Position numbers and translations under genes: made by a program
The notes under the pieces: generated by a model
What the model saw: the letters and a program-made list of their open reading frames with translations, nothing else
Database searches by the model: none
What the model was told of the DNA's origin: nothing
Part shown: piece after piece, positions 33,789 through 41,870 of the stretch
Layout: each line of letters begins with the position of its first letter
Numbering within the stretch: the first letter of the stretch is position 1
Source: Roseitranquillus sediminis
GTDB taxonomy: Bacteria > Pseudomonadota > Alphaproteobacteria > Rhodobacterales > Rhodobacteraceae
Direction of reading: 5' to 3'
Assembly: GCF_016918935.1 (NCBI RefSeq)
Contig: NZ_JAFFOB010000004.1
Coordinates: 1-64,000 of the forward strand
Length of the DNA: 64,000 bases

Positions 33789-34157
33789 TCAGCGGACGAG
33801 CACGCCGGCGGCGAGCAGGTCGGCATGGGCGGCGGCGATCTCGGCCTCGCTCGGCGTGCCGGCAAAGACGAGGTCGTGGCGGTTGACGATGGCGGGCCCG
33901 CGGACCAGGGCGACGGCGGGTACCTCGCCGCCCGAGGCGTCGGCCTTGCCCCAGAGCACGGCAACGGCGGTCTCGGTGCCGTCGACGGCGGCGGGGTCGT
34001 GGGCGGCGTAGTTGCCGGACGCGGTGATCTTGCCCAGCACGGTGCCGGGCTCGAGCATGCCTGCGGCGATGGTGACGACCTCGCGGCAATAGTCGCGGAA
34101 GGCCTCCCAGACGAGGAAGCCGCCGGTATGCGGGCCTTCGGTCAGAACTTGGGCCAT
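33789..34157 (-). CDS. head decoration protein (gpD-like)
   Basis: A 122-residue protein with LEPGTVLGKITASGNYAAHDPAA, the signature of lambda gpD/phage decoration proteins. It binds the expanded shell and stabilises it after DNA packaging. It is between the protease and capsid genes as in lambda-like modules. Confidence 0.85.
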   Translation of the reverse strand: MAQVLTEGPHTGGFLVWEAFRDYCREVVTIAAGMLEPGTVLGKITASGNYAAHDPAAVDGTETAVAVLWGKADASGGEVPAVALVRGPAIVNRHDLVFAGTPSEAEIAAAHADLLAAGVLVR

Positions 34158-34163
34158 TTCGGA

Positions 34164-35183
34164 TCATCCTTTTCGCTTGAAGGTGCGGGCGATCACGTCG
34201 CCCCAGGGCCAGGCCTCGCGACCGGGGCCGGGTTGCGGATGGCTGGCGCTGATGTCGGGCTCGGCCTTGGCGCGGGCATCGATCAGCGTCTTGCGGATCT
34301 GCTCGAGGTCGGCCCCGTCGGCGAGGAAGCCGGCCGCCATCTGCGGCTGACCGGCGAGCCGGCAGAGGTCGACGACGGCGCGCGCGTAGGCCAGCGCCTC
34401 ATTCCGGACCGTGGCGAGATCGGGCGACGGCTCGGGCGCGGCAGGCTGCGCCGGCTCTGGCCCTCCGCTGCAGCCCGGGGGATCGGCCGCGGACTGGGAC
34501 GCGTGTCCCTGGGCGTCATCGTCGTCCACTTCTTCCGCGGCATCGTCCGTCTGTCCGTCGTCCGCGTCGTCTGCGGCGTCGGAGCTTTCCACCGCCTCGA
34601 CCAGATCGGGCGGCGCATTGCGAAACCGCCGGATGTCGAAGCTGGCGGCGAGCCGGACCGGCTCACTCATCCGGTCGGCGAAGCCGAACTCCACCGCCTC
34701 GGCGGCATCGAGCCAGGTCTCCTTGGTCATCAGGGCGACGATCTCCTCGTCGGACCGGCCGGACTTCGCGGCGTAGCCGCGCACCAGGCTGCCCGCGATC
34801 TTGTCCAGCGCCTCGGCGGTGGCGCGCATGTCGGCGGCGGTGCCGAGGACCATGCCCGAGGGGTCGTGGATCATCAGGAAGGCGTTCTCGGGCATGACGA
34901 CCTCGTCGCCCGCCATCGCGACGTAAGAGGCGGCCGAGGCGGCGATGCCGTCGATGGTGACGGTGACGGTGCCCTGGTGGCGCTTCAGCGCGTTGTAGAT
35001 CGCGACGGCGTCGAACACCGAGCCGCCCGGGCTGTTCAGCCGCAGATCAATGGGCGCGGCCTCGGGCAGCGCACCGAGCTCGGCGAGGATGTCCTTCGCC
35101 GAGACCCCGTAGGCGCCGATCTCATCATAGATTGCCACTTCCGCACCCGCCCCCCGGGCGCGGATCGCATACCAGCTTGCCAT
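34164..35183 (-). CDS. ClpP-like prohead protease, S49/S14 type
   Basis: A 339-residue protein. The first 190 residues form a ClpP-like domain with LNSPGGSVFDAVAIYNAL, nucleophile Ser in TIDGIAASAASYVAMAG (about 96-100) and His in FLMIHDPSGM (about 123). A long acidic low-complexity segment follows (SSDAADDADDGQTDDAAEEV), possibly a scaffold-like part. It processes head proteins during maturation. It starts four bases after the portal stop. Confidence 0.9.
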   Translation of the reverse strand: MASWYAIRARGAGAEVAIYDEIGAYGVSAKDILAELGALPEAAPIDLRLNSPGGSVFDAVAIYNALKRHQGTVTVTIDGIAASAASYVAMAGDEVVMPENAFLMIHDPSGMVLGTAADMRATAEALDKIAGSLVRGYAAKSGRSDEEIVALMTKETWLDAAEAVEFGFADRMSEPVRLAASFDIRRFRNAPPDLVEAVESSDAADDADDGQTDDAAEEVDDDDAQGHASQSAADPPGCSGGPEPAQPAAPEPSPDLATVRNEALAYARAVVDLCRLAGQPQMAAGFLADGADLEQIRKTLIDARAKAEPDISASHPQPGPGREAWPWGDVIARTFKRKG

Positions 35184-35187
35184 GTCG

Positions 35188-36708
35188 TCACTCCTGTTCG
35201 GTGGCCGGATCGGTCGCGGCGGCGCCATCGCCCGTATCATTGCCGCCGCCATCGCCGGGCTCGGCCCGCGTCGCCGGTGTCGCCCGCGCGCCTTGTGTCT
35301 CGCCGGGACTGGTGCGGTAGCGCAGGCCGAGGCCCGTCGCGCGCGCAGCGTCGGCGGCGTTTTCGCGGTCGACTTCCTCGATGTCGTAGCCGGTGGCCTC
35401 GACGACCTTCCGCCGCGAGGTGATGCCGGCCTCCATCGCCAGCACCTGCGCCTGGATGTCCTTCAGCGGATCGACCCAGTCCCAGCGCGGCGGGATCCAC
35501 TGCACCGGCCGGGCAGTAGCAGGATCGGCATCGAGCGCGCCCGAAAGCACCGCCGTCTCCAGCCAGCGGAGCCAGACCGCGCGGCAGAGCTGGTGCACGA
35601 TCACGCCGTGCTGCAGCTGGCCGATGCGGCGGCGGAACTCGACGAGCTCGGCGCGCAAGGATGAGTAGTTCGCCTGCCGCACATCGCCGGTGACGAGGTG
35701 ATAGGGCAGTCCCAGCGAGGCCGAGACCGCGAGAAGCGTCCGGTATTGGAAAGCCTCGTAGCCGCCGCCGACATCCGCCGGCGACGAGAACTTCACGTCC
35801 TCGCCCGGCAGCAGCACCTGCATCGTGCCGGGCTCGAGGCTCGCGATGGCCGCCCCATCCAGATCCGCCTCGGCCTCGCCCATCATCGGCTCTTCCGGCG
35901 CGGTCTTGGTGATGAAGCCCGCGAACATCGCCGCTGTCTTCTTCCGGTCGAGTTCCGCGTCGTCGTACTGGTCGAGCAGGAACAGCCGCACCATCGCTGG
36001 CGCGATATGCGGCAGGCCCCGGATCTGACCTGCGTCGATGGGGCGGTAGATGTGCAGCACGTCCGCCGCCGGCACGCGCACCGTCTCCGGGACCACCGCG
36101 CCCTGGTCGGTGCTGTCGCCCGGGTGGCGGCGGCGGAAGTGGTAGGCCACGCGCCGGCCGATCGCATCGAACTCGATACCGCAGCGGATGCGGTTGCCGT
36201 TCGCCGCGGTCTCGGTCTTCTCGAAGGGCAGCATCTCCGACTGCAGGAGATGCAGTTGCAACGGGACCAGCAGCCCGTCGTCTGCGCGCCTGGGCCGAAG
36301 GCGGACGAAGCATTCCCCGGCCACGAACATCTCGCGCGCGACCATGGCCTGCAGGCCGTAGAAGTCGGTCAACCCGTCCGCATCGGCCTCGTCGGTCCAG
36401 GCGAGCCAGAGCCGCTGCACACGATCCCGTACCGGCCCATCCTCGATCAGCGACGAAGGCTTGATCCCGTCACCCACGAGATTTGCGGCGAAGGCCTCGC
36501 AGGCATTGGCGGCGTAGCCGTTGGTGACGACCAGCTCGCGGGAGCGCGCCAGCAGTCGCGGCCCGCCCGAGGCCACCAGCGCGTTGATGTTCTCCAAGGG
36601 CGGGTTCCACCCGCGGAGCCGGCGTTTCGCCATCGCGCCTTCGAGGCGGGCGCGCATTGCGTTCGGGCCGCCGGCGGTACGGCGGCGGAACCGATCGAAG
36701 AAGCTCAT
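35188..36708 (-). CDS. portal protein, lambda gpB type
   Basis: A 506-residue portal. Visible family features: RSRELVVTNGYAANACEAFAAN near residue 55, DGLTDFYGLQAMVAREMFVAGE, DVLHIYRPIDAGQIRGLPHIAP and ADVGGGYEAFQYRTLLAVSASLGLPYHLVTGD. It forms the dodecameric ring through which DNA is packaged. It ends with an acidic, Gly-rich tail. Confidence 0.9.
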   Translation of the reverse strand: MSFFDRFRRRTAGGPNAMRARLEGAMAKRRLRGWNPPLENINALVASGGPRLLARSRELVVTNGYAANACEAFAANLVGDGIKPSSLIEDGPVRDRVQRLWLAWTDEADADGLTDFYGLQAMVAREMFVAGECFVRLRPRRADDGLLVPLQLHLLQSEMLPFEKTETAANGNRIRCGIEFDAIGRRVAYHFRRRHPGDSTDQGAVVPETVRVPAADVLHIYRPIDAGQIRGLPHIAPAMVRLFLLDQYDDAELDRKKTAAMFAGFITKTAPEEPMMGEAEADLDGAAIASLEPGTMQVLLPGEDVKFSSPADVGGGYEAFQYRTLLAVSASLGLPYHLVTGDVRQANYSSLRAELVEFRRRIGQLQHGVIVHQLCRAVWLRWLETAVLSGALDADPATARPVQWIPPRWDWVDPLKDIQAQVLAMEAGITSRRKVVEATGYDIEEVDRENAADAARATGLGLRYRTSPGETQGARATPATRAEPGDGGGNDTGDGAAATDPATEQE

Positions 36709-36712
36709 CGCG

Positions 36713-36928
36713 TCAGAGCCCCTTCGCGGTCGTCACGCGGATCTGCCGCACCATCCGTCGCCCCTCCGCCGCCGCGATCTCGCGCTCGAGCGCCTCGATG
36801 GCCCGGTCGATCTCCGCGACGCTGCGATAGTCCACGGTCTTGCCGTCGTAGCTCACCCGCGCGACGCCCGAGGACCGCTGTGCGGCTAGCGCCTCGCGCC
36901 GGGCGCGGAGCTCTGCAGGCGTGGACAT
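36713..36928 (-). CDS. gpW-like head-tail connector protein
   Basis: A 71-residue protein beginning MSTPAELRARREALAAQRSS, with EIDRAIEALEREIAAAEG forming a second helix, matching the helix-rich gpW family (68 residues in lambda). It lies between terminase and portal genes exactly as W lies in lambda. It joins the head to the tail connector. Confidence 0.82.
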   Translation of the reverse strand: MSTPAELRARREALAAQRSSGVARVSYDGKTVDYRSVAEIDRAIEALEREIAAAEGRRMVRQIRVTTAKGL

Positions 36929-36933
36929 GGAAC

Positions 36934-38928
36934 TCACCTCATGTAGCTGGAGCGCACGGTCTGCCGCCGCGGCGCCGTCCGCCTCGATGCCGGCGCGGTC
37001 GAACCCGACCCGGCTTCCGGTGCGTCTTTCGCCGCGACGCCGAGCTGAGCCTCCAGATCGGCCCAGCGCGCCTCGGGCCAGCGGTCGGCCCCGAGGATCC
37101 ACGCCGCGGCGCGCGCGTAGACCCTCGTGTCCAGCGCCTCGTTGCGTTCCCTGAGCTTCTGCCATTCGAGCCGGGCGAAGCCGCGCTTCGTGCGGACCGT
37201 CACCAGCTGCTCGGCGGTCAGCTGCTTCAGCCATTCGCCGTCCGCCCAGTCCGGCAGGTGGATGGTGCCGGGCGGGCACAGCGCGCCCGTCTGCTGTTCC
37301 TCGCGCGTCGGCCGGTCCTGCCGCAGGAACCGGTAGGTCTCGGCCTTGAAGGTCGAGGTGGCCACCGTCCAGAGCCGCGCCCCGCGCCGGAGCCGCTTGC
37401 CCGCGACGGTCGCATCGACATAGGTCGGCCCCGTCACCGGGCTCGTCCGGTTGAACCCCTCTACGCCCTTTACCGGCGCCACCTGCGCGAAGCCTACCTG
37501 GCGCGACCAGGCATAGACCGCTGAGGTCTCGTAGCCGGTATCGACGGCGAGCCGCGCCAGCGCCATCGGCTGACCCGAGGCATGCGCCCATGTCCGGCCG
37601 AGCAGGTCCGTCAGCTGCTGCCAGCAGCCCGGATCACCGGGGCCGCCCTCGAGAACGAGGTGGTCGACGAGCCAGCTTTCCAGCCCGCGGCCCCAGGCCC
37701 AGACATCGACCTCGATCCGGTCTCTCTGCACGTCGGCGCCCGCAGTCAGGAACAGCCCGCCCGCAGGAACGGTGCCAGACGGCCACGCCTCGCGCCGGTC
37801 CGCCAGACGCTGCCAGTCGGGCGCCTCTCCGGTCTCCATCCAGGTCTCGCCGAGGATGGTGTTCCGGAACGCCCGCATCGCTTCGTCCGATCCCCGTGCG
37901 GCCTCGTGCGCCCGCGCGATCCGCGGCCAGCTCAGCCAGCCCACCGGCGAGTAGAGCGCCGACAGGTGATAGCCGATGGTCGTCGGGTCGGCCGAGGTTG
38001 CAGTCGCCCGCCACTCGCCCGCGTCCAGCATCGCCGTCTTGTGATGCTCGGCGATCGGCTGTTCGCAGCCCTCGCAGTGGTATTCCGCTGTTTCCGGCTT
38101 GCCCTTGTCCCAGCGCAGGCGCTCGAACTTCAGCCACTGCATCGCGCCGCAGTGCGGGCACGGCACGAAGAACCGCCGCTGATCGCTGGCCTCGAACTCG
38201 CGCTCGATCCGGCTGATCCCCCGGATCGTCGGTGTCGAGACGAGGAACACCTTGCGCCGGTGGGCGAAAGTCAGCGACCGCGCCTCGGCCAGCGTCACCG
38301 GATCGCCCTCCTCGTCGGCTGAGGCCGGATACGCGTCGACCTCGTCGAGGAAGATGTACCGAGCTGGCGTCGAGCGCAGGCCCACCGCCGAGTTCGCGCC
38401 CGTCATGATCAGGATGCCGCCCGCGAATTCCTTCGACAGCATCGTGTTGCCCGCATCCCGCGAGCGGGCGGGCTTCACGCGCTCCCGCAGGTCCGGGCTC
38501 TCCTCGATCAGCGGATCGATGCGCTGGCGCGAGTTGCGCTTGGCGAGTTCCACAGTCGGCTGGACCGCCAGCATCGGGCCCGGCGCCTGGTGGATCGCGA
38601 AACCGATCCAGTTGTTGCCGGCCTCGGTCGCGCCGACCTGCGCGGCCTTCATGAAGACGATCCGCTGCATTGGATCGCCCGGGCTCAGCCGGTCCATGAT
38701 CTCGCGCATGTAGGGCGTGCGCGCGGTCCGGTACCGTCCCGGCTCGGCCGAGGCGCGCGAGGCTAGCATGCGGTGCCGGTCGGCCCAGCCCGAGACCGTG
38801 AGGTGGGGATCGGGACGGATTCCCCGCGACCAGGCGCGGATCAGCGCCTCGGCGCCGTCGAACCCGAAAGTCGCCTCATCCAAGCCCGGGCCGGATCTCC
38901 GCGAGGTTGTCGAGCTGGGCGCGGACAT
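36934..38928 (-). CDS. terminase large subunit (gpA type)
   Basis: A 664-residue protein. The ATPase part contains RIVFMKAAQVGATEAGNNWIG (adenine/Walker A region) and YIFLDEVDAYPASADEEGDP (Walker B). A zinc-type PCPHCGAMQWL and CEGCEQP pair follows, and the nuclease part contains AGADVQRDRIEVDVWAWG. It cuts and packages DNA into proheads. Length and order fit lambda gpA. The start overlaps the small-subunit gene by 53 bases. Confidence 0.93.
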   Translation of the reverse strand: MSAPSSTTSRRSGPGLDEATFGFDGAEALIRAWSRGIRPDPHLTVSGWADRHRMLASRASAEPGRYRTARTPYMREIMDRLSPGDPMQRIVFMKAAQVGATEAGNNWIGFAIHQAPGPMLAVQPTVELAKRNSRQRIDPLIEESPDLRERVKPARSRDAGNTMLSKEFAGGILIMTGANSAVGLRSTPARYIFLDEVDAYPASADEEGDPVTLAEARSLTFAHRRKVFLVSTPTIRGISRIEREFEASDQRRFFVPCPHCGAMQWLKFERLRWDKGKPETAEYHCEGCEQPIAEHHKTAMLDAGEWRATATSADPTTIGYHLSALYSPVGWLSWPRIARAHEAARGSDEAMRAFRNTILGETWMETGEAPDWQRLADRREAWPSGTVPAGGLFLTAGADVQRDRIEVDVWAWGRGLESWLVDHLVLEGGPGDPGCWQQLTDLLGRTWAHASGQPMALARLAVDTGYETSAVYAWSRQVGFAQVAPVKGVEGFNRTSPVTGPTYVDATVAGKRLRRGARLWTVATSTFKAETYRFLRQDRPTREEQQTGALCPPGTIHLPDWADGEWLKQLTAEQLVTVRTKRGFARLEWQKLRERNEALDTRVYARAAAWILGADRWPEARWADLEAQLGVAAKDAPEAGSGSTAPASRRTAPRRQTVRSSYMR

Positions 38929-39460
38929 GGGACTCCAGAACCTTCTGCATCAGCGCCACCTCCACTCCGATCCCGTCTCCGAGCGCCGCAGTCAGTTCCG
39001 CGGCCATCAATGCCGCGACCCGGGCGGGCCAGGTCACCCACGCGTCGCGCTCCTCGCGCGCAAGCCGGAACATCAGCGTTTCGGCCCGCGCCCTCTCGAC
39101 GAGCTCGCCCTTGAGCTTCTGCAGCCGGAGCCGCCGCTCCTGCGCCTTCATTACCTCGTTCGCGGTCTTGGCCTGCAGGAACGTGGTGCCGCCGCCGACT
39201 GCCGGCGCGGCAAGACCCTGCTCGCGCAACGTGTCGCCAACCGCGGCCACCGCCGCTTCGGGCACCGGCTTCAGCTTCGCGTCGGGTGCATTTCTGGTCT
39301 TGGACGGGTCAGTCGTCTCCGCACGTCGCCGGTCGGAGGCCGCGGGATCGATGCTGCCATCCTCGTGTAGGACCAGCCGCCCGGCGGTCTTGGCCTTCTG
39401 GATGGCGCCCCGCGAGAGCCCGACATGGGCGGCGTACTGGCGCTCGCTCATGCCCACCAT
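38876..39460 (-). CDS. terminase small subunit, Nu1-like
   Basis: A 194-residue protein with an N-terminal helix-turn-helix (MSERQYAAHVGLSRGAIQKAK), a spacer, and a long helical C-terminal part (KLKGELVERARAETLMFRLAREERD). This matches the DNA-recognition subunit of lambda-like terminases. It is the first gene of the leftward late operon, so a late promoter should lie in the 110 bases upstream. Confidence 0.85.
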   Translation of the reverse strand: MVGMSERQYAAHVGLSRGAIQKAKTAGRLVLHEDGSIDPAASDRRRAETTDPSKTRNAPDAKLKPVPEAAVAAVGDTLREQGLAAPAVGGGTTFLQAKTANEVMKAQERRLRLQKLKGELVERARAETLMFRLAREERDAWVTWPARVAALMAAELTAALGDGIGVEVALMQKVLESHVRAQLDNLAEIRPGLG

Positions 39461-39571
39461 CGTTCGCTCCGATTTCCATGCAGTTTCAGCTGCTTATTGA
39501 GTTGATAAGCCTCGGGACCGGAGCGAACGTCCGTCCGACGACGCGATGCAACACGATCCGGAGCCGCCACC

Positions 39572-39841
39572 ATGACCCGCCCGAACCCGATCACCACGCC
39601 CCGCCACGAGCAGTGCGCCGAGAAGGCGCAGCGGAACGAGGAAGCCGCGCTGAGCGCCTTCATCGCGAAGAAGGACGAGATCGACGTGATGCTCGCCCGG
39701 CTGCAGGCGCTCAGCGACGATCACTTCAACGCCCACCCCGACGAGATCAATTGGGGGCACGTCGGCACCCTCGAGCATTATGCCAGCCTCCTGAAGCGGA
39801 TCACCGACAGCGCCTTCCGCGAAGGCGAGCACGCCGAGTAG
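39572..39841 (+). CDS. small hypothetical phage protein
   Basis: An 89-residue, helical, charged protein (FIAKKDEIDVMLARLQALSDDHF, GTLEHYASLLKRITDSAF). It reads rightward, opposite to the late genes, and could be translated on the transcript that continues into the DUF3489 gene. No function recognised. Confidence 0.65.
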   Translation: MTRPNPITTPRHEQCAEKAQRNEEAALSAFIAKKDEIDVMLARLQALSDDHFNAHPDEINWGHVGTLEHYASLLKRITDSAFREGEHAE

Positions 39842-39854
39842 CCGATAGTCCTCT

Positions 39855-39883
39855 CGAGTCCCGCCCGCCGAGTGGCGGGCTCG
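39855..39883. other. hairpin between two rightward phage genes
   Basis: CGAG-T-CCCGCC, an eight-base loop, then GGCGGG-CTCG forms a ten-pair stem with one bulged T. There is no T-run, so it is more likely an mRNA processing, stability or attenuation structure than a terminator. Confidence 0.45.
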
Positions 39884-39935
39884 ACCTCGTAGAAGGGCCC
39901 GCATTCCGCGCGCCCCGATACGACGGAGACGAACG

Positions 39936-40532
39936 ATGACCAAACTTTCCGACACCCAGCTCCTAATCCTGAGCGCGGCCGCGCAGCGCGACGACCGCAA
40001 CGTCCTGCCGCTCCCCGGCTCGCTGCGCGGTGGCGCGGCGACCAAGGTGGTGGGCGCGCTGCTTTCGCGCGGTCTGATTGCCGAGACCGCGACCGACAGC
40101 CAGACCAAAGCCGACGCGGCGCTGAACCGCATCTGGCGGAACGACGAGGACGGTCGCGCCATCCTGCTGCACATTTCCGAGGCGGGCCTCGCCGCTATCG
40201 GCGTCGAACCCGAGGGCGCGCCGGACGGCGGCGACACCGCGCCGGGGGGCGCCACGGAGGCGCCGACGACCGACCCGGCGACGGAGGCCGCGGGCGACGC
40301 CGCATCCTCGCCCAAGGCGCGGAAGCCGCGCGAGGGCACGAAACAGGCCCAGCTCATCGCCATGCTGCGCACGCCCGAGGGCGCGACCATCGACGAGATC
40401 GTCGCCGCCACCGGCTGGCAGCCTCACACGGTCCGCGGCGCCTTTGCCGGCGCGCTCAAGAAGAAACTCGGCCTCGAGGTGACCTCCGACAAGGTCGAGG
40501 GGCGCGGGCGGGTCTACCGGCTCGAAGCCTGA
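39936..40532 (+). CDS. DUF3489 protein, DNA-binding-like
   Basis: A 198-residue protein. The first 75 residues are a conserved helical domain (LSDTQLLILSAAAQRDDRNVLPLP), and after a Pro/Ala/Thr linker the C-terminal 65 residues form the DUF3489 winged-helix-like domain (TKQAQLIAMLRTPEGATIDEIV, GWQPHTVRGAFAGALKKKLG). It is common in alphaproteobacterial phages, where a regulatory role is likely. Its 3' end overlaps the convergent membrane-protein gene by 19 bases. Confidence 0.8.
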   Translation: MTKLSDTQLLILSAAAQRDDRNVLPLPGSLRGGAATKVVGALLSRGLIAETATDSQTKADAALNRIWRNDEDGRAILLHISEAGLAAIGVEPEGAPDGGDTAPGGATEAPTTDPATEAAGDAASSPKARKPREGTKQAQLIAMLRTPEGATIDEIVAATGWQPHTVRGAFAGALKKKLGLEVTSDKVEGRGRVYRLEA

Positions 40533-40834
40533 TCCCGACCCGGCGCGCCGCCAAAGTCCCGGCGGTAGGGAAACCGGACCGGAACTGAGCCGCCGCTCGT
40601 CCTGAGCGGCGGCTTCGCCGCTCTGACGCGGATTGCCTCGAACAGCCGCCGGAGGCCGAACGACCGCGCGATGCTGACCACGGTGAAGACGGCGCCCATC
40701 TGCAGGTTTTGGGCCAGCGTCGTGTGCAGGCCGAAGACCGGGAAGATCAGGATCTGCGTCACGACGGCGACGCCGTAACCGATGGCCACGTTGGCGAAGG
40801 CCTCCACGAGCGACATGGCCCGGCTCTGCTTCAT
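40514..40834 (-). CDS. phage two-helix membrane protein (DUF7220-like)
   Basis: A 106-residue protein with two membrane segments in the first 60 residues (AFANVAIGYGVAVVTQILIF; NLQMGAVFTVVSIARSFGL). A polar basic tail follows. Similar small membrane proteins are common next to methyltransferases in phages. Role unknown; superinfection exclusion is one possibility, not shown. Confidence 0.6.
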   Translation of the reverse strand: MKQSRAMSLVEAFANVAIGYGVAVVTQILIFPVFGLHTTLAQNLQMGAVFTVVSIARSFGLRRLFEAIRVRAAKPPLRTSGGSVPVRFPYRRDFGGAPGRDQASSR

Positions 40835-40843
40835 GCCACCTCC

Positions 40844-41866
40844 TCATCCGTCGGCCAGCAGCTGAGCTGCGAGAGTTCGGAGCGCATGCGCCGCGACCAG
40901 CGGAACCACTCCGTTGCCACAGAGCCGAAGCCGGTCCACCCGGTGGGCCAGCCCATCAGCGCCTCGACGAACAGCGGGTTCAAGGTCCGGGGCGTGTCGC
41001 AGGAACTCCCGCCAGGCATCGGCGTCACCAGGACCTGGCGGCCAAGCAGCCCGTTCACCGGCGTATTCGCGAGGCTCGTCGCCCCGTCCTTGTGATCTCG
41101 CGCCGTCGGCGTCATCCACAGCCGCGTCGCTTCGCAGAGCGTCGTCCCGTCGTTGCGCGGGCGCGCCGTCTCGCTTCGATTGCTCGTCCGGTTCCGCGTC
41201 CCCTTGCTGTCGCCGGCCAGCGGCGTCGGCCAGAGCCGCATCATCTCGGTCCGGTTCCCGCCGCTCGAACGCGTCCCCGAGCAGGCGCGCGGGGTCGGCC
41301 AGGTGGTCGCGCTCGCGGTGGGCGAGGATGAAGAGCCGCTCGCGCCGATGGGGCGCGCCGACTTCCGCCGCCGTGAAGAGGCCCGCCGCAAGGCTGTAGC
41401 CCATGTCGACCAGTCCTCCGGCGACTTCGGGGAAGCCGATGCGGAGATGATGGGCGACGTTCTCGAGAAACACGAAGGGCGGCTGGGCCTCCCCGACGAT
41501 GCGGGCGACATGCGGCCAGAGGTGCCGCGGGTCGTCCGCTCCGCGCCGCTTGCCCGCGACGGAGAACGGCTGGCACGGATAGCCCGCAGTGACGATGTCC
41601 ACCGCGCCGCACCACGGGCGGCCGTCGAATGTGGCAACGTCGTCCCAGACAGGCGCGCGATCCAGGGTCGCGTCTTCCATCCGCGCCACGAGGATGGCCG
41701 CGGCGTAGGCGTCCCGCTCGACATGACCCACAGTGCGAGATCCGGGGAGCGCGAGGTGAAGCCCGAGGTCGAGCCCGCCGGCGCCGGAGCAGAGCGAGAG
41801 GCCGAACAGGCACGCGTCGCCGGCTCCGGCAGACAGACCGGAGGAAGGTAGAGCCACGCCATCCAC
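40844..41866 (-). CDS. C5-cytosine DNA methyltransferase
   Basis: A 340-residue methyltransferase. Motif I LSLCSGAGGLDLGLHLA, motif IV with the catalytic Cys in TAGYPCQPFSVAG, motif VI FLENVAHHLRIG and motif VIII VGAPHRRERLF are visible, and the C-terminal LCGNGVVPLVAAHAL fits motif X. It methylates the C5 position of cytosine, probably to protect phage DNA from host restriction. A GTG at 41866, five bases after the neighbour's stop, was chosen; GTG at 41914 would add 16 residues. Confidence 0.88.
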   Translation of the reverse strand: MDGVALPSSGLSAGAGDACLFGLSLCSGAGGLDLGLHLALPGSRTVGHVERDAYAAAILVARMEDATLDRAPVWDDVATFDGRPWCGAVDIVTAGYPCQPFSVAGKRRGADDPRHLWPHVARIVGEAQPPFVFLENVAHHLRIGFPEVAGGLVDMGYSLAAGLFTAAEVGAPHRRERLFILAHRERDHLADPARLLGDAFERREPDRDDAALADAAGRRQQGDAEPDEQSKRDGAPAQRRDDALRSDAAVDDADGARSQGRGDEPREYAGERAAWPPGPGDADAWREFLRHAPDLEPAVRRGADGLAHRVDRLRLCGNGVVPLVAAHALRTLAAQLLADG

Positions 41867-41870
41867 GTCG

